A DNA stretch of 16,590 nt, from the NCBI GenBank assembly GCA_964482025.1, contig CAYZVN010000068.1:1-16590 (forward strand), written 5' to 3'. Shown piece after piece: positions 7,173 through 15,239 of the stretch. The number at the start of each line of letters is the position of its first letter. The stretch's first letter is position 1. The notes under the pieces are model-generated. The model was not told the DNA's origin and did not search any database. It saw only the letters and a list, made by a program, of their open reading frames with translations. A program made the position numbers and the translations under genes. This DNA comes from UBA5868 sp964482025. Lineage in GTDB: Bacteria; Pseudomonadota; Gammaproteobacteria; Pseudomonadales; Cellvibrionaceae.

Positions 7173-9440
7173 ATGAGCAGTGATTTTTCGCAGGATAAGG
7201 ATCTTTTTGTTTTTAAGGAGGAAGAGCAGTTAATTTTCGTCACCGATACAGGTTCACCTGGGTCAGGAGTGGGACGCGACGATGAGCGCCATGTATGGCG
7301 GGTTCTGATTGCCGATGATGAGCAGGATGTTCACGACGCGACTCGCTTTGCTCTGCGCGATACCAAAATACTCGGTCGATCGTTAGAGTTTTACGATGCA
7401 TACAACAGTGAGCAGGTAGTGGAAATCCTGCAACGGGTGCCCGATATTGCGGTAGTGCTGTTGGATGTGGTGATGGAGACCGCCAACGCGGGCCTGGATT
7501 TAGTACCCATGATTCGCGAGCAGCTAAAATTGCGCGACCTGCGCATTATTCTCCGCACCGGCGAACCCAATCAGGCCCCCGAAATTGATGTTATCCGCGA
7601 TTACGATATTAATGATTACAAATTAAAGTCCGATCTCACCAAAAAGAAACTCTACGCCTCGCTAACGGCGTCAGTGCGCTCCTATAAACAGTTGCGCACC
7701 ATTGAAAACAGTAAAAAAGGCCTGGATATGATCCTGCGAGCCAGCTCCGAGTTGCTCACCCAGGAAGGCCTGAATAATTTTTCTCAGGGGGTGATTATTC
7801 ACATAGCGGCGCTGCTCGGTGTGCCGCCGGAAGGTCTTATTTGCGTGCGCCGCCGCGATCAAGCAGCGGAAGACGACTTGTTGATTATCGCTGCCGCAGG
7901 TGATTTTTGCTCGTTGGTAGACCAGCCCCTGTCGGCAATGCACGAGAGCATCACCTCGCACTTGTTGCGCGAAAGTCTTGATAATCGCTGCAATGTCTTT
8001 CATAAAAATGGCGTGGCGCTGTATCTGGGCAGCCACTCGCGCGGCGACATGAGTTGTTATATTGCCAGCCATGCGTCAGTGTCGGAGGTGGATCAGGGGC
8101 TGCTGGAAATCTTTTGCGGCAATATTGCGCTGTGCGCCGATAACATCAGCTTCCTTGACCGTTTGAAAAACTATGCGTTTACCGACACCCTGGTCGGCCT
8201 GCCAAATCGCAATGCGCTGGAAGAGGTGATCAATCGCTTTATTGATCAAGGCTCGGATGTGCCTTACTCCCTGGCGCTGATCGACATTGATAATTTTGCC
8301 GAAATCAATGCCGTGCTCGGACAGGAGTACGGCGATCAACTGCTGCGCGCGGCGGCAGATCGTATAAAAGCTCGTTTTTATCATCCCAATACAGTGGCAC
8401 GTGTTGGCGGCGATACCTTTGCGGTGTTCGGCCCCAGCTCGCATATACAAGAAAAATCACTGCTGCAGCCATTCGTCAATCCGTTTCAAATTGGCGGTGA
8501 GCTACAACTCTTATCCATTACCGCCGGCATAGTGCCGATTACTGAAATTCAAGGGCGCGGCTCGGAAGCGATTAAGGATGCGTCCATAGTGCTGAAACTG
8601 GCGAAGACACAAAACCGCGGCCAAGTCGTCATGTTCCACAACAAAATGGTGGAAGACGCGCGCTCGCGTCTGGAGTTGCTGAAAAATCTGCGCTCTGCGT
8701 TCGAGCTCAACCAGCTATTTCTGGTTTTTCAACCGAAGTTGAAATTGAGCGATCTCAGTGTGACCGGTTTTGAAGCTTTAATCCGCTGGCGCGACAGCAG
8801 CGGACGCTTTGTTTCTCCCGGCGAGTTTATTCCCCTGGCAGAGCAGTCGGGACTTATTATTCGGATGGGCGAATGGATTTTGCGCAATGCCATTGCCGAG
8901 CTTGCCCTGTTGCGCGCCAAGGGCTATATGAACGCCAGCATGGCGGTGAATCTTTCGGTTGCACAGCTGGAGCACACCGATGTGCTGGAGATGCTGCAGC
9001 GGGTGATGGGCGAAAGCAATATAGCCCCCAGTTTTATCGAACTGGAAATCACCGAGTCGATCGCGATGGGTGATATAGAAGCGAACTTAAAGCGCTTGGA
9101 ACAAATTCGCGATATGGGCTTTAAACTTTCGATGGATGATTTTGGTACCGGCTTTTCGTCCTTCACCTATTTACAGAAAATGCCGATTAACTGTCTCAAA
9201 ATCGACCGCTCTTTTGTCAATAAGTCCAACACCAAAAGTGGCCGCGAAATTGTGGAGATGATCGTGCAACTTGGCAAAACTCTCGGCCTTAATGTGATTG
9301 CTGAAGGGGTTGAAGAGGAAATCCAAGGTGCCTTGCTAAAGCAGATGGGCTGCCATGAGGTGCAGGGATTTTTCTACGCCAAGCCCATGGCTCGCAACGA
9401 CCTGCATCAGTGGTTGGCAGAGCGCAAACGTCACCGCTGA
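7173..9440 (+). CDS. Response regulator REC-DUF3369-GGDEF-EAL (predicted c-di-GMP phosphodiesterase)
   Basis: A 755-residue cytoplasmic protein, 26 bp after the kinase and probably in its operon. The REC domain (about 42-165) has the acidic pair D48/D49, phospho-acceptor D98 in 'VVLLDVV', and T129. DUF3369 (about 180-325) is a GAF-like domain known from this regulator class. The GGDEF domain (about 333-490) keeps the metal Asp D371 but reads GGDTF (412-416), losing the fourth-position Glu, and has no RxxD inhibitory site, so cyclase activity is unlikely. The EAL domain (about 505-745) has all expected residues: E534 (EALIRW), N593, E625, D655 and D656 (DDFGTG), K676, E711, E714 and Q731. The inferred output is c-di-GMP hydrolysis controlled by phosphorylation; the degenerate GGDEF could act as a GTP-binding regulator. 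Confidence 0.93.
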   Translation: MSSDFSQDKDLFVFKEEEQLIFVTDTGSPGSGVGRDDERHVWRVLIADDEQDVHDATRFALRDTKILGRSLEFYDAYNSEQVVEILQRVPDIAVVLLDVVMETANAGLDLVPMIREQLKLRDLRIILRTGEPNQAPEIDVIRDYDINDYKLKSDLTKKKLYASLTASVRSYKQLRTIENSKKGLDMILRASSELLTQEGLNNFSQGVIIHIAALLGVPPEGLICVRRRDQAAEDDLLIIAAAGDFCSLVDQPLSAMHESITSHLLRESLDNRCNVFHKNGVALYLGSHSRGDMSCYIASHASVSEVDQGLLEIFCGNIALCADNISFLDRLKNYAFTDTLVGLPNRNALEEVINRFIDQGSDVPYSLALIDIDNFAEINAVLGQEYGDQLLRAAADRIKARFYHPNTVARVGGDTFAVFGPSSHIQEKSLLQPFVNPFQIGGELQLLSITAGIVPITEIQGRGSEAIKDASIVLKLAKTQNRGQVVMFHNKMVEDARSRLELLKNLRSAFELNQLFLVFQPKLKLSDLSVTGFEALIRWRDSSGRFVSPGEFIPLAEQSGLIIRMGEWILRNAIAELALLRAKGYMNASMAVNLSVAQLEHTDVLEMLQRVMGESNIAPSFIELEITESIAMGDIEANLKRLEQIRDMGFKLSMDDFGTGFSSFTYLQKMPINCLKIDRSFVNKSNTKSGREIVEMIVQLGKTLGLNVIAEGVEEEIQGALLKQMGCHEVQGFFYAKPMARNDLHQWLAERKRHR

Positions 9441-9549
9441 AAAAGCGTTGGTATCGCTTTAGGTAGGTGAGCATTAGAGTTAAAGGAGAGAGCTGGCGTT
9501 AAAAGGAGAGGGTAAGGAAAGCGGTTGTGCCTTCCGACCCTGGTGATGT

Positions 9550-9590
9550 GCTAGTGGTCCGGTCGGACCACTAGCGGATTCTTTTAAGCC
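9550..9590 (+). terminator. Strong 26-nt palindrome, probable terminator of the kinase-regulator operon
   Basis: Perfect 12-bp arms GCTAGTGGTCCG (9550-9561) and CGGACCACTAGC (9564-9575) sit around a 2-base centre. They are followed by GGATTCTTTT, with the T-run at 9582-9585, giving the shape of an intrinsic terminator for rightward transcription. It lies 110 bp beyond the regulator stop. The near-uninterrupted symmetry also allows a protein-binding or cruciform role. The remaining gap 9441-9656 holds only two copies of GTTAAA(A)GGAGAG (9479-9490 and 9498-9510). Confidence 0.6.
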
Positions 9591-9656
9591 GATGACGCTA
9601 AGCGGTGGCTGAATAGGTTGGCTTTAGAGTTACGTAATAAAGGAGGAATGCGCTTG

Positions 9657-9986
9657 CTATTTGGGCGGCAGACTGCGGACAAAGGCTTCGCAGTGACGTA
9701 TCCATTTAAATAGCGCGGTATCGGTAGTAATGGCTTCCGGCTCTACGTAGACAAAACCTTTTAGCGGCTTGCCGGTAAAATCCATGATGGTGGTATACAT
9801 TTCTTTTAGAGCGCGTTCATAGTGCCGTGGGCCAACGCGGGCCATCAGACGATGATCGTTGGTACCCACACACATATGGCCATCCAGCAAAAACGCTAAA
9901 CCGCCAAACATGGGTTTTTCGATTATGTCCTTGTGTTTAGAAAAATAGTGGCGAATACGCTCTGCCAATTGCTCGTCGTATGTCAT
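9657..9986 (-). CDS. TfoX/Sxy N-terminal domain protein
   Basis: A 109-residue protein consisting of a single TfoX-N domain. Family signatures are 'KPMFGGLAFLLDGHMCVG' (about 24-41), 'LMARVGPRHYERAL' and 'MDFTGKPLKGFVYV'. In Vibrio and Haemophilus, TfoX/Sxy is a competence regulator acting with CRP, but it has a second C-terminal domain. Stand-alone TfoX-N proteins like this one are widespread and mostly uncharacterised, so a competence role should not be assumed. The start 'MTYDEQLAERI' is typical for the family, although the ribosome binding site is weak. It lies 103 bp downstream of another minus-strand gene; a TTGACA (10093 to 10088, minus strand) near that gene's end lacks a good -10 partner. 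Confidence 0.88.
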   Translation of the reverse strand: MTYDEQLAERIRHYFSKHKDIIEKPMFGGLAFLLDGHMCVGTNDHRLMARVGPRHYERALKEMYTTIMDFTGKPLKGFVYVEPEAITTDTALFKWIRHCEAFVRSLPPK

Positions 9987-10089
9987 AACAGCGTAGATTA
10001 CCTGTATTTTTTGTAGCTTCCTGCAAGGTTGCTGAACCCTTTAATAAGTGTAGGCTGTTTTCGGCGTCCTTGCCGACGAACTTTGTGTG

Positions 10090-10473
10090 TCAACGGCGGC
10101 GGGAAGGTTTGCGGGTGCCGCTTAAACGAAATGCATTGGCGGTACTTGCGCGGTAGAAAGGGCTCCACAGCTGAAATAGACTTTGTTGTATATGTTGATG
10201 CTGTTGCCAGAGTGAAAGCCCGGGGGCGGCCATGGGCAGTGCGGCCAGACTTTGCTGTGCGGCGGTATGCTTTTCCTCTGTCATACGCCACAGCTCCTGC
10301 ATATCGGGCAGTCGGTTTTTTTGTAAGCGATAGCTGATGCCGCTTAACCGCAATCCGATGGTTAGACCGGAGGCAACCATCATTTCCCACCAGCGGAGCC
10401 AGTAGAGATAGTTGTTGAGGGCATCATGGAGCAAGGTGGTGGTGGCTAGGGGAGCTGTGCTGTGTTTCGGCAT
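10090..10473 (-). CDS. Small protein of unknown function, possibly phasin-like
   Basis: A 127-residue protein, helical and rich in Trp, Leu, Gln and Arg, with a basic tail (RKPSRRR). A ribosome binding site GAGGA lies 8 bases before ATG 10473, which supports translation; a competing longer frame in another phase (9998-10390) has no such support. The pattern 'YLYWLRWWEMMVASGLTIGLRL' near the N-terminus, and 'LFQLWSPFYRASTANAFRLS' near the C-terminus, recall small phasin-like proteins that coat polyhydroxyalkanoate granules. I cannot confirm that by reading alone, and no PHA genes are in the window. There is no signal peptide. It is divergent from the secreted-protein gene at 10621. Confidence 0.6.
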   Translation of the reverse strand: MPKHSTAPLATTTLLHDALNNYLYWLRWWEMMVASGLTIGLRLSGISYRLQKNRLPDMQELWRMTEEKHTAAQQSLAALPMAAPGLSLWQQHQHIQQSLFQLWSPFYRASTANAFRLSGTRKPSRRR

Positions 10474-10568
10474 GGCGGTATCCTCAGGTGGCGAGGAGGG
10501 TGGCGCTGCATGATTGATGCCGAGCGCTATCGATGTGCGCTTGGGGCTTGGTGTCGGCTTGACATTGG

Positions 10569-10582
10569 TGGTAGATCTACCA
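10569..10582. promoter_or_regulatory. 14-bp palindrome, candidate LacI-type operator
   Basis: TGGTAGATCTACCA is perfectly symmetrical and lies 38 bp before the start of the secreted ExoP-C-like gene, just after a -35-like TTGACA (10559-10564). Length and symmetry match LacI-family operators of sugar-utilisation genes (TGGTAGCG-type half-sites are known for XylR of Xanthomonas), although those usually have a CG centre. No LacI gene is in the window. Confidence 0.4.
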
Positions 10583-10620
10583 AGTTTAAATGCTGAGAAA
10601 ACTTGTTTTGAGGTCCTTTT

Positions 10621-11262
10621 ATGAATCGCTTTTCTCTATTTTTGCACGGTGTTTGTGTCTTTGCCGCCTGTTGTCTGACCGCTGTTGGGGCACATGCGGA
10701 CAACCCGGCTTTCAACCCGAACTTTCACTATTTCATCAGCGGCCAAGTCGTAGGTGAGCGCGGTTTTGTCCTGGGTGATCCGGCCAATTGGAGCATCCCA
10801 TTGATCGACCTGCGCGGACACACGGCCAACAAAAAAGTGAAAGTAGAGCCAGAGGATTACCAAGGGAAAAACGACGCCCTGCACATTGTCTGGTCGAAAG
10901 CCAAAATGAATGGGCAGATTGGCCTTTACGGGACGCCGATCAATCTGGCGGCGGTGCGCGACCAAGTAACTTTGGTCTTCGATGTGAAGCTCATGCGCAA
11001 GCCCAACCGCGATGTCACCATCGCGATGGATTGCGAGTGGCCCTGTCGCGGCAGCTTCAATGCCACCAAGACGCTGCGCAAGTTTCCCATAGGCGAATGG
11101 CGTTATTTTTCCTTGCCGCTTAACTGTGTGCGTGGTGACAAGTTCGACCTTAGCAAAATCAACGGTGTGTTCCTGATGAGTACCGAAGGCGCACTGGAAT
11201 TATCCGTGGCGAATATTCGCCTAGAGCGCCTTGGCGAAGGTGAGACAGGCTGCGTGGAGTGA
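10621..11262 (+). CDS. Secreted stand-alone ExoP-C-like (galactose-binding-like) domain protein
   Basis: A 213-residue exported protein. The signal peptide (1-26) ends in AHA before DNPAF. The mature part matches the pattern of the C-terminal beta-sandwich module found in GH3 exo-1,3/1,4-beta-glucanases such as ExoP. Elements in order: 'ANWSIPLID', 'EDYQGKNDALHIVW' (about 78-91), 'DVTIAMDCEWPCRGSFNATK' (131-150), 'FPIGEWRYFSLPLNC' (155-169), and 'ALELSVANIRLERL' at the end. In those enzymes the module follows the catalytic domains; here no glycoside hydrolase domain is present. Cysteines C138, C142 and C169 are in the positions conserved in the module. A ribosome binding site GAGGT precedes the ATG. 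It may bind glycan or serve as an extracellular partner of the adjacent sensors; the function is unproven. Confidence 0.75.
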   Translation: MNRFSLFLHGVCVFAACCLTAVGAHADNPAFNPNFHYFISGQVVGERGFVLGDPANWSIPLIDLRGHTANKKVKVEPEDYQGKNDALHIVWSKAKMNGQIGLYGTPINLAAVRDQVTLVFDVKLMRKPNRDVTIAMDCEWPCRGSFNATKTLRKFPIGEWRYFSLPLNCVRGDKFDLSKINGVFLMSTEGALELSVANIRLERLGEGETGCVE

Positions 11263-11264
11263 GG

Positions 11265-11289
11265 TAAAAAAGCGCCGCGCGCGGCGCCT
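11265..11289 (-). terminator. Intrinsic terminator of the propeller/GGDEF operon
   Basis: A perfect 16-nt GC-only palindrome (11272-11287), extended by a G-U and an A-U pair, is followed on the minus strand by six T residues (complement of the A-run 11266-11271). It sits just past the stop of the 1313-residue gene at 11298 and within 30 bp of the convergent gene's stop. Confidence 0.88.
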
Positions 11290-11297
11290 AGATCCGG

Positions 11298-14200
11298 TTA
11301 GGACTGCCGAGCTTGTTGTAGAAGTGCCGTCGCGCTCTCGGCGGGCATGGGGCGAGCAAAAAAGTAGCCCTGGCCGAAGTCGCAACCGTAGGACTGCAGC
11401 AGCGCGAGCTGCTGCTCGGTCTCTATACCTTCGGCGACCACCGCCATGCCCAGGTTGTGGGCCAGCGCAATAGTGGCGCGCACAATTTCGCTGGTGCTGC
11501 TGTTGGTTTGGTCTTTTTCGATCAGGGCGTTGACGAAGGAGCGATCAATTTTCAGTACCTGCACCGGCAAGGTGTCCAGATAACTGAGGGATGAGTAGCC
11601 CGTGCCAAAGTCGTCGATTGCCAGCCGTATGCCGCGCCGGCGCAGCGCCTCCAGAGTTTCGTCCACTGTGTCGGTATGGCGCAGCAGCGCCGATTCGGTA
11701 ATCTCAAATTCGACATTGGCGGGACTGACCCCTGTGCGCCGGAAAATCTCATCCAGCCGCGAGAGAAAATCCTCGCGCTCCAGCTGTACGGGCGATAGAT
11801 TCACGGCGATATTGGGTAAGGCGCAAGCGCCGAAGAGCTCCCGCCAGGACTGCAGTTGCTGACAAGCCTGTTCCAGTACCCACAGCCCAATATCGAAAAT
11901 CAACCCCGAGGCTTCGGCCATGGCGATGAACTTGTCCGGCGGCACCATGCCGCGCTGCGGGTGATGCCAGCGGATCAAGATTTCGAAGCCGGTAGTGGTG
12001 ATGTTATCGAGGCGGATAATCGGCTGATATACCACGCTGAACTCCCCGCGCGGTAAGGCGAGTTTAAGCGCAGCTTCCAGCGCGGCGGTGTCGAGTTTTT
12101 GTTGCAACAGCTCCGCATCGAACTCCTGACTGACGCCGCGGCCGAGATCTTTTGCCCTTTGCATTGCAATATTGGCATCCCGCAAAACCTGCGCGGGGTC
12201 GGTGTAGGAGTTGTCGGTAATCACATAGCCGATGCTGACGCTGAACGCCAGACGGAAGCGGTCTATGGCAAAGGGCTCTTTGAACGCCTGGACGATGGTT
12301 TCCGCCAGCGCCGCCACCTGTGCTCGATCGTGTATCTGCTCGAGCACCACCACGAATTCATCACTGCCCTGGCGGGCAACCTGCGCGGACTCTGGGCAAA
12401 GCTGGCGGAGCTTCGCGGCCGCGCTCACCAGCAGCTTGTCGCCGGTCTGATGGCCGTAGTTTTCGTTGATGGCGCGGAAGCGATCGCCGCCGATAAAGAG
12501 GACGGCGAATGGCGTTTTGGTATGGCGCTCGCCGTCTTCCGCAAGGTCACCATCCTTTCGCATCCGCTTTTCCAGGTACTGCAGCAGCCAGGCGCGATTA
12601 TGGAGCCCCGTTAAAGTGTCGTGATAAGCGATATAGCTGACCCGAGCCTCTGATTCGCGACGCTCCTCCACTTCGGCTTGCAGATCTCGGGTGCGCTGGG
12701 CGACCCGTTGCTCCAGCTCCGAGTTGAGTTGGTTAACCACCCGGTTGGCTTCCTTGAGCTGGGCCGTCTGTACACCCACTTGATGCTCCAGCTCCTGTCG
12801 CCGTTTCATCGTCAGGTGCAGCCGCCACATGCTGAAGCCGTAAAGGGAGCCGAGGAACAGGACAAAGTAGAGCAAGTTAGCCCACCAGGTTTGCCACCAA
12901 GCGGGCAGCAGGGTGATCGATAGCTCCCGAGCCGTACCGGTCCAGACACCGTCGTTATTGCTGGCAATCAATTGGAAGCGGTAGTGGCCGGGGGCCAGAT
13001 TGCTATAGTGGGCACTGCGCTGTTCGCGGGTTTCAAACCATTCGTCGCTGCGCCCGAGCAGGCGATAGCGATAGCGGTTTTTGCTCGGCGCAATCAAATT
13101 GGTCGCGGCGAACGACAGCTGGATATCCTCGGCGCTACTGGGTAGCACTAGGTGGGTGGTGCGGTCCAGCGCGCGCTGCAGCCAGGCGGATTCCCCCGGT
13201 TTTTGCACTTGGTGATTGATCTGCAGTTCAGTGAAATGTACCTGCGGCGCGTATTCGTTGCGCGGCAGGTGGCGCGGGTCGAAATAACTAAAGCCTTGAT
13301 CGGTACCGAAATACAGCAACCCTTCGCGCGTGCGCAGGTGAGCAAAGCGATTGAAGTGCACCCCCGCCAAACCGTCGTGTTGATCGAAGGATTCCATCTC
13401 TTTGCTGAGGGGGTCGAAGCGGATCAACCCATTGCGTGTACCCAGCCAGAGAAAGCCCAGAGAGTCTTCTTCGATACCGACAATATATTCCTCGGTCAGA
13501 CCATCTTTAGCGGTGTAGTGCGCCAGCTCCAGAGTGGCGGGGTTGAAGTGAAACAAGCCGCGTTCCGTCGCGATCCACAGCAAACCCTCGCGGTTTAGAT
13601 GCAGGTCGAGAATCTGGTAGGGCAGCTGGATATCCGGCACCCAAGATTGGCCGGTGGCGGGGGAGAAACGTTCGAGCCCCCGAGTGCCGCCGAGCCAATA
13701 ATCGCCTTCTGGGGTCGGCACTATGTCGTAGATATGCTGGCTGCGCAGTCCGTTGGGGTTTTGGGGCGAGCGCGACACTGGTTTGTGAAAGCGATTGTGG
13801 TGGGGATCGAAAATCTGTAATCCCGATGCCCCGACCGCCAGGAGAAGCCGCCCCTGGTCATCGATATGAATGCGGAAGATATTGTTTTCGGCCAAGGTTT
13901 GGCCGTTCTTCACCCGCGGGTTGTGCATATAGCGTTTGACCTTGCCGGTTTTGGGCTCCAGCCGATTCAGGCCGCCGGCCCAAGTGCCCAACCAGATATA
14001 GCCCTCGCGATCCTCGGCGATGGCGAGAACCGCATTAGCACCCAAGGTCTGTGGATTGCGCGGGTGGTGACGGAAGTGTTCAAAGCGATGCGTGCGGGGG
14101 TCGAAGCGGTCGACGCCATTGCCGTCGGTACCGATCCAGATATAACCCTGGCTGTCTTCGAACATGCCGGCGATATGATTGAAGCTGAGGGAGTTGTCGC

Positions 14201-15239
14201 TGTCGAAGCTGTGGCGAAACGAGTGAAATTTCTGCAGCTGCTCACTGACGCGGTACACCCCGTGCTGCCCACAAACGAACCAGATCGAACCTTGGTCGTC
14301 CTCGTAGATATAAGTGATGCTGGCGGGCGGCAAGCGGTAGTCGTCGTAGGCCGAGGCTGGGTAATGGACAAAGCGACCGGTGTCGGGGTCGCGGCGGTAA
14401 GCGCCCTGCTTATCGGTGCCGATCCAGATGTTATTGCGGCTGTCGCTGGCAATATTGGTCAGATCATTGGTGCCCAGCGCCCCAGGCACGCCGGGTTGGG
14501 CGCTGTAGTGGGCAGTCTCGCCGGTGGCTGGGTCGAGCTGAAACAAACCGCCGCGGGTGGTGATCCAGAGCTGGCCGTTTAGGTCTCGCGCTAGGCCGAA
14601 GGAGGTACGGTGACTGATGCTATCGGGGAGCGTGAAGTAAGATGTCGACTTCCCGCTGGCGGGGTCGAACTTGAGCACCCCAGCGCTGGTGGCAAGCCAA
14701 AGCTGGTGAGTATCGGGCTCGCGAATGATGCGAAACACCGACAGCGGTTCCTCGCCCTGGTGCAGAAAGCGCTGGGTGATCTCTCCCAAGTTTGGGTCGA
14801 AGCGCATCAGCCCCAGGTCATCGCCACCGATCCAGATGTCACCGTTGTCCGCTTCTTCTATGGCGAGCATCAACTGCTGACCGTCCGTGAGATAGCGGGT
14901 GAAGGTTTCGGTCTCGGGATGATAGAGGTTCAAGGCGCTGCCCAGAGTCCAGAGGCTGCCATCCGAGTGCAGCAGCGCTCTCATAACGATGGAGGAGCCG
15001 AGGGTCGTAGGATCTCCGGGCTCGTGGTTAAACAGTCGCAGGCTATAGCCATCGTAGCGTTTCAACCCTGAGTGGGAGGTGATCCACAAATAGCCGTCCG
15101 GTGTGCGGATCACCGAGGAGTCGTAATCCTGGCGATAGTTTTTTTCCAAGTGCAGTGGATGCGCCCGGGCGCTGCTATCGGCCAGTGACTCGGCTGCGGC
15201 AAGCAGTGGCAATAAGCAGAGCAGCAGTCGTCTTATCAT
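11298..15239 (-). CDS. Propeller-Y_Y_Y-GGDEF-EAL transmembrane receptor (predicted phosphodiesterase)
   Basis: A 1313-residue protein. A signal peptide (about 1-20, cut after ESLA) is followed by 14 recognisable regulator-propeller repeats of the type 'GxIWIGTxxGLxRFDPxT' (about 42-660), enough for two seven-bladed propellers. A Y_Y_Y domain lies at about 705-778, one TM at about 785-805 and a coiled coil at about 810-865. The GGDEF domain (about 868-1037) reads GSDEF (958-962), has Gly at 917 where the metal-binding Asp belongs, and lacks the RxxD site, so it is probably inactive. The EAL domain (about 1045-1310) is intact in key residues: EIL (E1086), N1147, E1179, D1209 and D1210, K1230, E1270 and Q1290. 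The start ATG overlaps the upstream stop (ATGA), with GGAG 11 bases before. An extracellular signal probably controls c-di-GMP breakdown. Confidence 0.94.
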   Translation of the reverse strand: MIRRLLLCLLPLLAAAESLADSSARAHPLHLEKNYRQDYDSSVIRTPDGYLWITSHSGLKRYDGYSLRLFNHEPGDPTTLGSSIVMRALLHSDGSLWTLGSALNLYHPETETFTRYLTDGQQLMLAIEEADNGDIWIGGDDLGLMRFDPNLGEITQRFLHQGEEPLSVFRIIREPDTHQLWLATSAGVLKFDPASGKSTSYFTLPDSISHRTSFGLARDLNGQLWITTRGGLFQLDPATGETAHYSAQPGVPGALGTNDLTNIASDSRNNIWIGTDKQGAYRRDPDTGRFVHYPASAYDDYRLPPASITYIYEDDQGSIWFVCGQHGVYRVSEQLQKFHSFRHSFDSDNSLSFNHIAGMFEDSQGYIWIGTDGNGVDRFDPRTHRFEHFRHHPRNPQTLGANAVLAIAEDREGYIWLGTWAGGLNRLEPKTGKVKRYMHNPRVKNGQTLAENNIFRIHIDDQGRLLLAVGASGLQIFDPHHNRFHKPVSRSPQNPNGLRSQHIYDIVPTPEGDYWLGGTRGLERFSPATGQSWVPDIQLPYQILDLHLNREGLLWIATERGLFHFNPATLELAHYTAKDGLTEEYIVGIEEDSLGFLWLGTRNGLIRFDPLSKEMESFDQHDGLAGVHFNRFAHLRTREGLLYFGTDQGFSYFDPRHLPRNEYAPQVHFTELQINHQVQKPGESAWLQRALDRTTHLVLPSSAEDIQLSFAATNLIAPSKNRYRYRLLGRSDEWFETREQRSAHYSNLAPGHYRFQLIASNNDGVWTGTARELSITLLPAWWQTWWANLLYFVLFLGSLYGFSMWRLHLTMKRRQELEHQVGVQTAQLKEANRVVNQLNSELEQRVAQRTRDLQAEVEERRESEARVSYIAYHDTLTGLHNRAWLLQYLEKRMRKDGDLAEDGERHTKTPFAVLFIGGDRFRAINENYGHQTGDKLLVSAAAKLRQLCPESAQVARQGSDEFVVVLEQIHDRAQVAALAETIVQAFKEPFAIDRFRLAFSVSIGYVITDNSYTDPAQVLRDANIAMQRAKDLGRGVSQEFDAELLQQKLDTAALEAALKLALPRGEFSVVYQPIIRLDNITTTGFEILIRWHHPQRGMVPPDKFIAMAEASGLIFDIGLWVLEQACQQLQSWRELFGACALPNIAVNLSPVQLEREDFLSRLDEIFRRTGVSPANVEFEITESALLRHTDTVDETLEALRRRGIRLAIDDFGTGYSSLSYLDTLPVQVLKIDRSFVNALIEKDQTNSSTSEIVRATIALAHNLGMAVVAEGIETEQQLALLQSYGCDFGQGYFFARPMPAESATALLQQARQS

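Noticed and set aside
9641..9713. Strong AGGAGG followed by ATG at 9648 on the plus strand
   Set aside because: The spacing is only one base, and the frame gives about 21 codons running antisense into the TfoX-N gene; probably chance.
9657..9986. Competence regulator tfoX/sxy
   Set aside because: Only the N-terminal domain is present (109 residues); single-domain homologues are generally not competence regulators, so no gene symbol is given.
9998..10390. 130-residue minus-strand frame overlapping the small gene 10090-10473
   Set aside because: It has a basic, low-complexity composition and no ribosome binding site; the overlapping frame with GAGGA before its ATG is the better gene.
13866..14582. 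238-residue plus-strand frame opposite the propeller region
   Set aside because: It is an antisense shadow of the GC-rich repeat codons of the 1313-residue gene; its repeated Val/Ala pattern mirrors the propeller repeats.
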